Assembly: GCA_027682925.1 (NCBI GenBank)
Contig: JAQCYU010000001.1
Span: 100,219 to 164,218 of the forward strand
Direction of reading: 5' to 3'
Source: Coriobacteriaceae bacterium AF45-21
Lineage (GTDB): Bacteria > Actinomycetota > Coriobacteriia > Coriobacteriales > Coriobacteriaceae
Length of the DNA stretch: 64,000 nt
In this document: piece by piece, positions 55,872 to 64,000 of the stretch
Layout: every line of letters starts with the position of its first letter
How positions within the stretch are numbered: the first letter of the stretch is position 1
The notes under the pieces: model-generated
Database searches by the model: none
Told to the model about the DNA's origin: nothing
Seen by the model: only the letters and a program-made list of their open reading frames with translations
Made by a program: the position numbers and the translations under genes

Positions 55872-57511
55872 ATGATCGAAATCACCCAAGTCAACGCGTC
55901 GCTCGATGAAGCCGGCGATGAAAATGCCTGCCTCATTGTTGGTAAGCGAGTCGCCAAGCGCGTCCTACGTTGCAAGGACTCCGAGATCAAGTCCATCGAG
56001 CTCCACCGCAAGTCAATCGACGCTCGCAAAAAACGAGACGTCCATTTTATCCTGAGCTTTCGTGTTGAGCTGACTAGTCCCCACCTCGAGCGAGAAGCGG
56101 TCGACAGCGTCGCCGAGCGTGACCGCTCACGCGTACGCGCGATAGAAGACGATGGGTCTTCATTCCCCACCCCCGTCTCCGACGCACCTCAAGAACGCCC
56201 TGTCGTTGTCGGCGCCGGATGCGCCGGCCTTTTCGCTGCGCTTACGCTCGCCGAAGCAGGTCTTAAGCCCTTGCTCATCGAGCGCGGCGACCCGGCATTT
56301 CGCCGCTCGCATGCGATCGACCTCTTTCTAAAGGAGCGCATCCTCGACCCCGAGAGCAATATCCAGTTTGGTCTGGGCGGCGCGGGGACCTTCTCGGACG
56401 GCAAGCTCAATACGGGAACCAAAAATCCCGCCCATCGCCTTATCCTCGAAACCTTCGTCGAGGCGGGTGCGCCCCGCGATATTCTGTGGGATGCCAAGCC
56501 GCACATTGGCTCCGACATCCTTCCCACGGTTGTCACCGCTATATCCCAGCGCATCGAGCAGCTCGGAGGTGTCGTCCGTTATCGAACAAAGCTCGTCGAC
56601 ATTCGCATCGACGCGTCTGGCGCCATCACCGGTATTGATGTCCAATCGTCCCAAGACGCCGCTTACGAGTCAATCGAGACAAAGCACCTCATCCTCGCCT
56701 GCGGGCATTCTGCTCGCGATATTTTTGAGCTCCTTAAGGACCACAACGTGACCCTCGCACAAAAGACCTTTGCCATGGGCGTTCGCATCGAGCATCCGCA
56801 GCGCGACATCGATCGAGCCCAATATGGAGCCTCGGCGGGACATCCAGCGATCGGGGCGGCCCCTTACAAACTTGTTGCCCATCTTCCCAACGGCCGCAGC
56901 GTGTTCTCGTTTTGCATGTGCCCCGGCGGACAGGTTGTCGCCGCCTCTTCCGAGCAGGGCCACCTGTGCGTCAACGGCGCTAGCTCAATGCCCGCGACGG
57001 ACGCAACGCAAATGCCGCCTTGCTCGTTAACGTCACGCCTGAGGACCTTCCCAACGATGACCCGCTCGCCGGCATCGAGCTCCAGCGTGCCTGCGAGGCG
57101 GCCGCCTATCGCCTGGGCGGTTCCAACTGGAACGCACCGGCACAACTCGTCGGAGATTTCCTCGCAGGACGCGCCAGCAAGGCGCCCGGAAAGGTAAAGC
57201 CCACCTATCCGCTCGGTGTGACCTGGACGGCAATTGACGAAGCCCTGCCGCAGCATATCGTCGAGTCGCTCCGCCTGGGACTTCCCCTACTCGGAAAAAA
57301 GCTACGAGGCTACGACCGTCCCGATGCCGTTCTTACCGGCGTGGAGACTCGTTCGAGCTCACCTGTCACTGTCACCCGAGACCGAACGTGCCATGCCGTG
57401 TCGACCCCGGGCCTCTACCCTTGTGGTGAGGGAGCTGGATATGCTGGCGGCATCATGAGCGCGGCCACCGACGGCATCCGTTGCGCCGAAGCCCTGATCG
57501 CAGACCTCTAG
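55872..57511 (+). CDS. FAD-dependent dehydrogenase (COG2509 type), frame broken near 56988
   Basis: An N-terminal domain of about 100 residues ([27 protein letters not shown]) is followed by the dinucleotide fold [36 protein letters not shown] and [14 protein letters not shown]. The second frame has [31 protein letters not shown] and the terminal [20 protein letters not shown]. One base restored in AGCTCAATGCC joins NGASS to [12 protein letters not shown] (546 residues). Conserved in anaerobes; function unknown. ATG 55872 follows AAGGAGACCTCG. Confidence 0.88.
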
Positions 57512-57538
57512 CGCACGAATTCCAGCGCGCAAAAGACA

Positions 57539-57572
57539 CAGGCCCCGAGCTCCACAGGGAACTCGGGGCCTG
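57539..57572. terminator. Bidirectional terminator between convergent genes
   Basis: CAGGCCCCGAG (57539-57549) and CTCGGGGCCTG (57562-57572) form an 11-bp GC-rich stem between the FAD dehydrogenase (+) and uvrB (-). Confidence 0.8.
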
Positions 57573-57576
57573 TTCG

Positions 57577-59816
57577 CTATTTCTTAAACCGTGCACCCTG
57601 GCGTTTTCTGCCCGATGCGAACGTGGAACCTTGCGGGCCTGCGAACGTAAGCGCTCGATCGTCTCGTCCTCAGACGCACCCTCGAGCATCGCCCGAATCT
57701 GAACGACAGCATCGCGCAGGCGCGCCGCCTCCTCAAAGTCCATGGCGGCAGAAGCGTTGCGCATATCCTCTTCCATGGTTTCGACGATCCGCACAAGCTC
57801 GTCATGCGGCAGTTCTTCCAACTGCTCCGCAAGTGTCTGCTCGGGCGCCACCGTTTCCGGCACGCCGCCCTCGCCCGACTCATCGGGCGTATAGAATGCG
57901 CCATGACCAAGAGAATCGCCCTTCGAGCGCCCCTTGGAACCCACGGTTTTTTCGGCCTCGGCAATAAAACTTGAGATGTCGTTGATGGCCTTGCGCACTG
58001 TCTTGGGCACAATGCCATGCTCTTCGTTATATGCCATCTGAATCTCGCGACGGCGCTGCGTCTCCTCGATGGCCTCTTTCATCGAATCGGTCACAACGTC
58101 CGCATACATGATGACTTCGCCATCGGCGTTACGGGCCGCGCGGCCAATCGTCTGAATCAGCGAACGGCGGTTGCGCAAGAAGCCTTCCTTATCGGCATCG
58201 AGAATTGCCACCAGTGAGACCTCGGGAAGATCCAAGCCCTCGCGAAGCAGGTTGATGCCAACGAGAACATCGATCTTGCCCTCGCGCAGCGTTCGCAGGA
58301 TCTCGACACGGTCCATTGTCGCCGTATCAGAGTGCATGTAATTGACCTTAATGCCCGCATCAAGTAGATGGTCGGTCAGGTCCTCGGCCATGCGCTTGGT
58401 CAACGTGGTCACCAGCACGCGCTCCTTGCGGGCAACGCGCTCGCGAATCTCGTCTTCAAGATCGTCAATCTGACCGCGAACCGGACGCACATCGATCTTG
58501 GGATCGAGCAGACCGGTCGGACGAATAATCTGCTCCACGTCGTTTTGGCTCACCCGCAGCTCGTAATCGCCCGGCGTGGCCGAAACATAGATAAACTGGG
58601 GGATCCTTGCCTCAAACTCATCGAAACGAAGCGGGCGGTTATCGAGCGCCGAGGGCAGGCGAAAACCGTGTTCCACCAGCGTCACCTTACGCGAGCGGTC
58701 ACCTTCGTGCATGCCGCGAATCTGCGGCACCGTCACATGGCTCTCATCGATGATGCAGAGCATATCCTTGGGAAAGTAATCGATTAGGGTAAACGGCGGC
58801 TCACCCGGCTTGCGACCGTCCAGATGACGCGAGTAGTTCTCGATGCCGTTGCAAAAGCCCATCGTCTCGAGCATCTCAAGATCATAATCGGTGCGCTGCT
58901 GCAGACGCTGCGCCTCGAGCAACTTGTCGGTCGCCTTGAGCTCCGCCACGCGCTTCTCGCACTCTTCGCTGATCGATTTCAGAGCCGCCTTGACCTTCGG
59001 CTTCTCGGTCACGTAGTGCGATGCCGGCCATACGGGGATGGCCTCGTACTCACGAAGCATCTCACCGGTGACCTCATCGATCTCGGCAATCAGCTCGACC
59101 TCGTCGCCAAAGAACTCAAACCGCAACGGATGCTCGGCATAAGGCGGATACACGTCGACAACATCGCCGCGCACGCGGAACGTGCCGCGTGCCAGGTCAT
59201 AGTCATTGCGATCATATTGAATGTCGATAAGTGCATGGATAAAGTCATCGCGCTCGAGCGGCACCTTCTTGTCGACGTTTGGAGCCAGACCCGCATAGTC
59301 CTCAGGAGAGCCAATGCCATAGATACACGAGACCGATGCGACAACGATCACATCACGTCGAGAGAGTAGCGATGCGGTCGCCTGATGTCGCAGCATCTCA
59401 ACCTCTTCGTTAATCGAGGAGTCTTTCTCGATATATGTATCGCTTTGCGGCACATACGCCTCGGGCTGATAGTAGTCGTAGTACGAGACGAAGTAGACCA
59501 CAGCGTTGTTGGGAAAGAACTCTTTGAGCTCGCTCGCAAGCTGAGCGGCGAGCGTTTTATTCGGAGCCATGACCAGCGTCGGCTTTCCCAGGGCCTCAAT
59601 AGTCTTTGCCATCGTGAAGGTCTTGCCCGAACCAGTCACGCCCAGCAAAACCTGATAGCGGTCTCCGTCCCTCACGCCCTGCACAAGCGACTCAATGGCC
59701 TTAGGCTGGGAACCGGCAGGCTCATAGGGAGACACGACCTTAAACGGCACGTCAGAGCCTTCAACGCCAAAGCGCTTAAGTTCACCACCAACGCGTTCTA
59801 CTTCAAATTCCGCCAT
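57577..59816 (-). CDS. uvrB: UvrABC excinuclease subunit B, C-terminus broken near 57629
   Basis: DNA helicase-like damage verifier, 746 residues. Walker [14 protein letters not shown], the beta-hairpin [16 protein letters not shown]-like [11 protein letters not shown], and motif [14 protein letters not shown]. The UVR motif that contacts UvrC is near the end ([22 protein letters not shown]). As given the frame runs on to 57453 with an unrelated tail; restoring one G in CGCAAGGTTCC gives [19 protein letters not shown] and a stop at 57577, the usual UvrB ending here. Confidence 0.94.
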
Positions 59817-59867
59817 GGATACTCCTAACTCATATATCTGCAGTATACGCAGGCGGCAGGCATAGTC

Positions 59868-60449
59868 CTATACGAACCGATCGGGATAGAGGGTCTTGTA
59901 GCGAACCCAGGCATTATTGACACGAATCAGATACGCCTGCGTCTCGGGAAAGGTGATTGCATTATGAAGCGACGTACTCTGCTGCGCCCATCCGTCGACA
60001 TTGCCCATGCCGGCGTTATAGGCGGCAATGGCACTGTCAGTCGACCCGTTAAAATACGCTAGAAGATACGAGAGATACGCACAGCCAAACTCGATATTCG
60101 TAGCCGGATCGTTAAGGTTGTCGGCCGAATACTCGCCACCGTCGACAAGGCCCTTGGCGATCATATCCTGGGCAGTCTCGGGCATCAGCTGCATCAATCC
60201 CTGAGCACCCTGATTCGACTCGGCCTCGGGATCCCAATTCGATTCAGACTTAATGACAGCGCACACCAGATACGGATCCAGATTATGCGAAATACTGGAT
60301 TGCTTTACATACGCCTCGTAGTCAATCGGATACAGCGGCTTAAAGAAAGCGGCAGGAGCATACGAGTAAACGAATGAGATAAGGCCGAAGGCAAAAACGG
60401 CAGCCAGCGGTATAAGGCGATACCACGTAAGGAAACGTGTCTTAGGCAT
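59868..60449 (-). CDS. Lytic transglycosylase, SLT family
   Basis: 193 residues. N-terminal membrane anchor LIPLAAVFAFGLISFVYSY, then the goose-lysozyme-like domain: catalytic Glu in CAVIKSESNWDPEAES, QGLMQLMPETAQDM, NIEFGCAYLSYLL and AIAAYNAGMGNVDGW. Cleaves peptidoglycan glycan strands outside the membrane. It overlaps the end of coaE by 8 bases. Confidence 0.93.
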   Translation of the reverse strand: MPKTRFLTWYRLIPLAAVFAFGLISFVYSYAPAAFFKPLYPIDYEAYVKQSSISHNLDPYLVCAVIKSESNWDPEAESNQGAQGLMQLMPETAQDMIAKGLVDGGEYSADNLNDPATNIEFGCAYLSYLLAYFNGSTDSAIAAYNAGMGNVDGWAQQSTSLHNAITFPETQAYLIRVNNAWVRYKTLYPDRFV

Positions 60450-61086
60450 CGGCCTCCTCCTTATCCACTACATCCCCGAACCCATGGCGCGAAAGCCATG
60501 CGTCCAGTTGTTCAAAGAGCGAGTTATCGTCTGCCGCATTGTCAATCACAGTTGTAGCGAGATTGCACAGCACAGACTCTTCGGGCTGGCAAGCAGAACG
60601 GGCATCGAAATCAGATGGCTCCATGCCACGTTGAATAGCGCGCTCGCGACGAACTGACAAAGGGGCGCTGATGACCAAAATTTCATCAGCCAAGCCAAAT
60701 GCATCCTCAAAACCAGTCGGAGCAGAAACCTCGACCACCGCAAAAGGATAACGGGGAGATGAAACAGTACAACAAACCGGATCGAGAATCCTAAGCGAAA
60801 GCTGTTCAATCAGAATGGGATGCACGATGTCATTGAGCCGTGCGACCGAATCAGGAGAAGCGAAAGCTCGAGAAGCGAGGATGCCGCGGCGAATGCCGCC
60901 TTCCTCATCCAAAATGTCCCAACCGAATTCATCCGCAAGTGTATTGACGATATCAGAGCCCGGCACATACAGCGATTTTGCAAGCTCATCCAGATCGATA
61001 AGCATAGCGCCACGAGATTCGAAATAGCGGCAGGCAGTCGACTTACCCGAAGCAATATTGCCCAAGACAAATACGGTAAACATCAA
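60442..61086 (-). CDS. coaE: Dephospho-CoA kinase
   Basis: 214 residues. P-loop VLGNIASGKSTACRYFE (GNIASGKST), LIDLDELAKSLY, HPILIEQL and SAPLSVRRERAIQRG in the order of CoaE. Phosphorylates the 3' hydroxyl of dephospho-CoA, the last step of CoA synthesis. The C-terminal part is more divergent than the N-terminal part. Confidence 0.9.
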   Translation of the reverse strand: MMFTVFVLGNIASGKSTACRYFESRGAMLIDLDELAKSLYVPGSDIVNTLADEFGWDILDEEGGIRRGILASRAFASPDSVARLNDIVHPILIEQLSLRILDPVCCTVSSPRYPFAVVEVSAPTGFEDAFGLADEILVISAPLSVRRERAIQRGMEPSDFDARSACQPEESVLCNLATTVIDNAADDNSLFEQLDAWLSRHGFGDVVDKEEADA

Positions 61087-61199
61087 GCCCTCCCTAACGC
61101 CAATGCGAGTAATTATCGCTCAAATACACTAGATGGACTCAAAATACAGCCAAACAGTAAGAGCACATACGGGGGAGCTAGGTCCCAAAGTACAACGTG

Positions 61200-61940
61200 T
61201 ATACAATCAGAACCACCCTTAAAAAGGGTGGTTTGCTCTTAGGGTATAACCCACGGGCCCCGGGCTCGCGTCTAAAGGCGCGGGCCCGGACTTCGTCCAG
61301 GCCTAGTGCATCTTGACCCGTGGCGCGCCGGTCGAACCGGCGGCATCACCCCCTCTTGAAGGGGTCCTCGTACTCCTTCACGCTCAGCTTGTCCAGCGCG
61401 ATGTCGTGGGACTCCTGCTCCCTGATGTACTTGGCGATCGTCGCCTCGTTCAGGCCGACGGTGGACACGTAGTAGCCCTCCGCCCAGAACTTCCTGTTGC
61501 CGAACTTGTACTTGAGGTTGGCGTGCCTGTCGAATATCATCAGCGAGCTCTTCCCCTTCAGGTAGCCCATGACGCTCGCGACGCTGTACTTCGGCGGGAT
61601 CGCCAGCAGCACGTGCACGTGGTCGGGCATCAGGTGCCCCTCGATTATCTCGATCCCCTTGTACTCGCACAGCTTCCTGAGGATCTCCCCTATGTCGCTC
61701 CTGATTTGGTTGTAGATCACTTTGCGCCTATACTTCGGCGTGAACACGATGTGGTACTTGCACATCCACTTCGTGTGGGAAAGGCTGTAGGCCTTCTGGG
61801 CCATGGCGACCACCCCTTCGACTCGAATTCTTGACGGCCTGAACAATCGTCAATATCGGTCGGAGGGGTGGCTTTGTAAAGCCGTTTGTCTCCACCCGCG
61901 TAGCGGGTGGTTTAAAGCTGGCCGCTGCGCGGCCAGCAGA
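61200..61940 (-). mobile_element. IS200-type insertion sequence
   Basis: One tnpA gene between end hairpins. Near the 3' end of tnpA is AACCACCCTT/AAGGGTGGTT (61211-61233); beyond its 5' end are CCACCCGC/GCGGGTGG (61892-61910) and CTGGCCGC/GCGGCCAG (61918-61936). Both end regions carry AAACCACCC on the minus strand. Single-strand (HUH) elements have such end hairpins and no inverted terminal repeats or target duplication. The exact ends are uncertain by a few tens of bases. No tnpB is inside. Confidence 0.75.
61346..61804 (-). CDS. tnpA: IS200/IS605-family transposase TnpA (Y1 HUH)
   Basis: About 152 residues from the ATG at 61804 (MAQKAYSLSHTKWMCKYH). The HUH motif is HVHVLLAIPP within MPDHVHVL, and the catalytic Tyr lies in AKYIREQESHD (YxxxQ). 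YHIVFTPKYRRKVI is the usual opening strand. It cuts and rejoins single-stranded ends of the element. It appears intact. An in-frame start farther upstream (61846) is less likely since GGGGTGGTCGCC precedes 61804. Confidence 0.93.
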   Translation of the reverse strand: MAQKAYSLSHTKWMCKYHIVFTPKYRRKVIYNQIRSDIGEILRKLCEYKGIEIIEGHLMPDHVHVLLAIPPKYSVASVMGYLKGKSSLMIFDRHANLKYKFGNRKFWAEGYYVSTVGLNEATIAKYIREQESHDIALDKLSVKEYEDPFKRG

Positions 61941-61954
61941 CTAAAGTCTTGAAT

Positions 61955-61986
61955 AAGAGGGGACCTCGTTTCCGAGATCCCCTCTT
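61955..61986 (-). terminator. Rho-independent terminator after the phosphoglucomutase gene
   Basis: AAGAGGGGACCTCG and CGAGATCCCCTCTT form a 14-bp stem with one mismatch and a 4-base loop. Confidence 0.8.
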
Positions 61987-62019
61987 TCGCCTATCTATAG
62001 TAATAAACCCTTAAATGCC

Positions 62020-63714
62020 TTATGCCAGCAGCTTGCGACCGGACTCCTCAATCGCGTCAAGTGCTGCATCCGCCTCAGCTGCATCCGCGCCTTTGGCAAA
62101 GATATACAGCTTGATCTTGGGCTCGGTGCCAGAAGGACGGACGATACCCTTGTTGCCGCCCTCAAGATCGAACTCAATAACATTAGCCTTCGGCAGGCCG
62201 TTCACGCAGGTGTTGTAATCAACGACGGCCTCAATCTTGGAACCGGCGAGCTCCGCGGGCGGGTTCTCGCGCAGACCAGCCATGATGCCGGCCATCTTTG
62301 CCGCACCCTCAGCGCCCGGATAGCTCAGCGAAATCGTCTTATTGTGATAGTAGCCATACTTCTCGTACAGCTCGTGCATCGCGTCGGCAAGGTTCTTACC
62401 CTGCAGCTTGTAATACTGTGCCATCTGGCAAATCAGAAGCGAAGTACTCACCGCGTCCTTATCGCGCACGTGATCACCGGCCAGATAGCCGTAGCTCTCC
62501 TCGAAACCGAAGATAAAGCGGTCGACCTCGCCAGCATCGGAAAGCGAGGTAATGATGTCGCCGATGTACTTGAAGCCCGTCAGGCAGCGGCGAAGCTCAA
62601 AGCCGTACTCGTCGGCCAGAGCGTCAACCATGGCGGAAGAAACGATAGTAGTAACGGCAACCTTCTTAGTGAGGTCCTCACCGCAGGCAGCACGGGTCTT
62701 GCAGATATAGTCGAGCAGCAGAACGCCCATCTCATTGCCGGTCAGTAGCAGATAGTCATCGCCATTTTTAACGGCAACGCCAACACGATCGGCGTCGGGA
62801 TCGGTTGCAAGCAGCAAATCAGGGTGAACCTGCTCGCAGAGATCGATGCCCTTCTGCATGGCCTGACGGATCTCAGGGTTAGGATACGGGCAGGTCGGGA
62901 AATCGCCGTTAGGCTCCTTCTGCTCGGGAACAACCGTGACATCGGTGATGCCAGCGCGCTCGAGCACCGTGGTAACGGGAATGAGGCCGGTACCATTCAG
63001 CGGCGTATAGACAAGCTTGAGCGGCGCGCCGGCAATTTCCTCGGCAGAAAGATTCGTAACGCCGCGCGCGAGAACGGCGTCGTAATAACGCTCGAGGCAT
63101 GAGCCTTCGATCCATTTAACCAGACCCTGCTCAAGAGCCTCATCAAAGTCCATGGACTTCACGCCGGTGAATGTATCGGTCTCGGCGATAGCCTTAGAAA
63201 TTGCATCGGCGGCCTCGCTGGTGATCTGGCAGCCATCGGGGCCATAGGCCTTATAGCCGTTATACGGCGCCGGGTTATGGCTAGCGGTCATGCAAATGCC
63301 ACCGGAGCACTTAAGATCACGGACGGCCCAGGAGAGCGTCGGCACAGGAGAAATCTTGGGATACACGAGGGCAGTCACGCCATTTGCTGCAAGAATGGCA
63401 GCCGTCGTCTTAACGAACAGCTCACCTTTATTGCGGCTATCGCGAGCGATGGCAACCGTCGGATGCTCAAAGGTCGCATTGAGATAGTCAGCGAATCCCT
63501 GGGTCGCACGACCGACCGTATAGATATTCATACGGTTAGTGCCCGCACCGATAGTGCCGCGAAGACCGGCGGTACCGAAGGCGAGATCCTGGAAGAAAGC
63601 GTCAGTGATGGCGTCCTCATCACCCTGCTCCTTCATCGTGTTGAGCCCAGCGAGGAGCTCCTCGTCCTTGACATTGGCAATCCAAGTATCAAGCAGCTCA
63701 TGAACATCTGCCAT
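62020..63714 (-). CDS. Phosphoglucomutase/phosphomannomutase (alpha-D-phosphohexomutase)
   Basis: 564 residues. Catalytic phosphoserine loop GGICMTASHNPAPYNGYKAYG, metal loop ATDPDADRVGVA, sugar-binding GFEESYGYLAGDH and phosphate-binding RPSGTEPKIKLY. The length and N-terminus (TAGLRGTIGAGTNRMNIY) fit the PgcA/PGM2 subgroup that interconverts glucose 1- and 6-phosphate. ATG 63714 gives MADVHELLDTW. Single gene with its own terminator. Confidence 0.94.
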   Translation of the reverse strand: MADVHELLDTWIANVKDEELLAGLNTMKEQGDEDAITDAFFQDLAFGTAGLRGTIGAGTNRMNIYTVGRATQGFADYLNATFEHPTVAIARDSRNKGELFVKTTAAILAANGVTALVYPKISPVPTLSWAVRDLKCSGGICMTASHNPAPYNGYKAYGPDGCQITSEAADAISKAIAETDTFTGVKSMDFDEALEQGLVKWIEGSCLERYYDAVLARGVTNLSAEEIAGAPLKLVYTPLNGTGLIPVTTVLERAGITDVTVVPEQKEPNGDFPTCPYPNPEIRQAMQKGIDLCEQVHPDLLLATDPDADRVGVAVKNGDDYLLLTGNEMGVLLLDYICKTRAACGEDLTKKVAVTTIVSSAMVDALADEYGFELRRCLTGFKYIGDIITSLSDAGEVDRFIFGFEESYGYLAGDHVRDKDAVSTSLLICQMAQYYKLQGKNLADAMHELYEKYGYYHNKTISLSYPGAEGAAKMAGIMAGLRENPPAELAGSKIEAVVDYNTCVNGLPKANVIEFDLEGGNKGIVRPSGTEPKIKLYIFAKGADAAEADAALDAIEESGRKLLA

Positions 63715-63889
63715 GTGAGTCCTTCCGTCACAATCAATAAAACGACCCGTGTAAAAACAGGACAAGCGCAGCAGTGCGCTAAAGCAAATATTAGTCCATT
63801 GAGAACAGAGAACCGACCAAAGAACGGTGAACGTCTATATTCAGCGGTGGATGATTAAATTGATTTAATTGCATAAGAAATGTTGCCCG

Positions 63890-64000
63890 TTAACGCAAAA
63901 AAGGGGGAGGCCGCGAGGCCTCCCCCTTCTCAGTTCGATGACGGCTCGGTGCCGTCCACCGGTCAGCGGCGCCCTGGCCTCCCACGGGCTGGCCCCGCAG
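63890..64000 (-). other. Open frame running off the right edge, with hairpin
   Basis: The minus strand is open from the right edge to a TAA at 63892-63890 (begins LRGQPVGGQGAADRW). A strong hairpin, GGGGGAGGCC/GGCCTCCCCC (63904-63927), with TTTTTT after it on the minus strand lies within the last part. It may be the tail of a gene to the right, or only a terminator. The composition recalls the C-termini of TnpB-like proteins but this cannot be supported from 37 residues. Confidence 0.3.

Overview
The window looks like chromosome from a strictly anaerobic, high-GC Gram-positive gut bacterium of the class Coriobacteriia, most likely Collinsella. This is inferred from the gene set (WhiA next to RapZ, a SecG-glycolysis cluster, class III ribonucleotide reductase, an Opp-type sialic acid operon), Tat-type lipoprotein signals and codon use, not from a database match.

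Layout. 1-7.3 kb: end of a LysR regulator, RNase HI, a Gfo/Idh/MocA oxidoreductase, acylphosphatase, a Fur-family regulator, a HAD phosphatase, an orphan UreE-like protein paired with SlyD, a membrane dipeptidase and a YgjP-type metallopeptidase. 7.3-12.3 kb: folate genes folE-HD hydrolase-folB, then nrdG/nrdD. 12.9-15.8 kb: two tRNA clusters (Gly-Val; Gly-Cys-Gly) around a GH13 alpha-glucosidase. 15.9-19.2 kb: a partner-switching signalling pair (PAS-GAF-PP2C phosphatase and STAS-HATPase fusion) and tRNA-Leu. 19.8-25.7 kb: oppABCDF. 26-33.2 kb: secG, gpmI, tpiA, pgk, gapA, whiA, rapZ. 33.3-43.7 kb: a sialic-acid operon (binding protein, permease, fused permease-ATPase, ATPase, two CE7-type esterases, nanA, nanK, nanE). 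44-61 kb: uvrC, murJ, ybaK, uvrA, an LtaS-like sulfatase, mrp, two FAD oxidoreductases, uvrB, a lytic transglycosylase and coaE. 61.2-64 kb: an IS200-type element and a phosphoglucomutase.

Two things dominate the window beyond ordinary genes. First, about 17 conserved genes are broken by roughly 20 tiny losses, nearly all one base out of a short run of identical bases. Many of these genes are essential, so sequencing or assembly error is the simplest reading; such genes are given as one full span with the break stated. Second, the intergenic gaps hold nested palindromes. At least three copies share unpaired motifs and an apical loop while their stems are unrelated in sequence yet perfectly self-complementary, which is the signature of a structure kept by selection or regenerated on insertion. 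This is the best candidate for something undescribed here.

The operons are coherent. Sialic acid taken up by the Opp-like importer would be de-acetylated by the CE7 esterase, cleaved by NanA, phosphorylated by NanK and epimerised by NanE. The glycolytic cluster covers the triose-phosphate steps. UvrA, UvrB and UvrC are all present within 16 kb.
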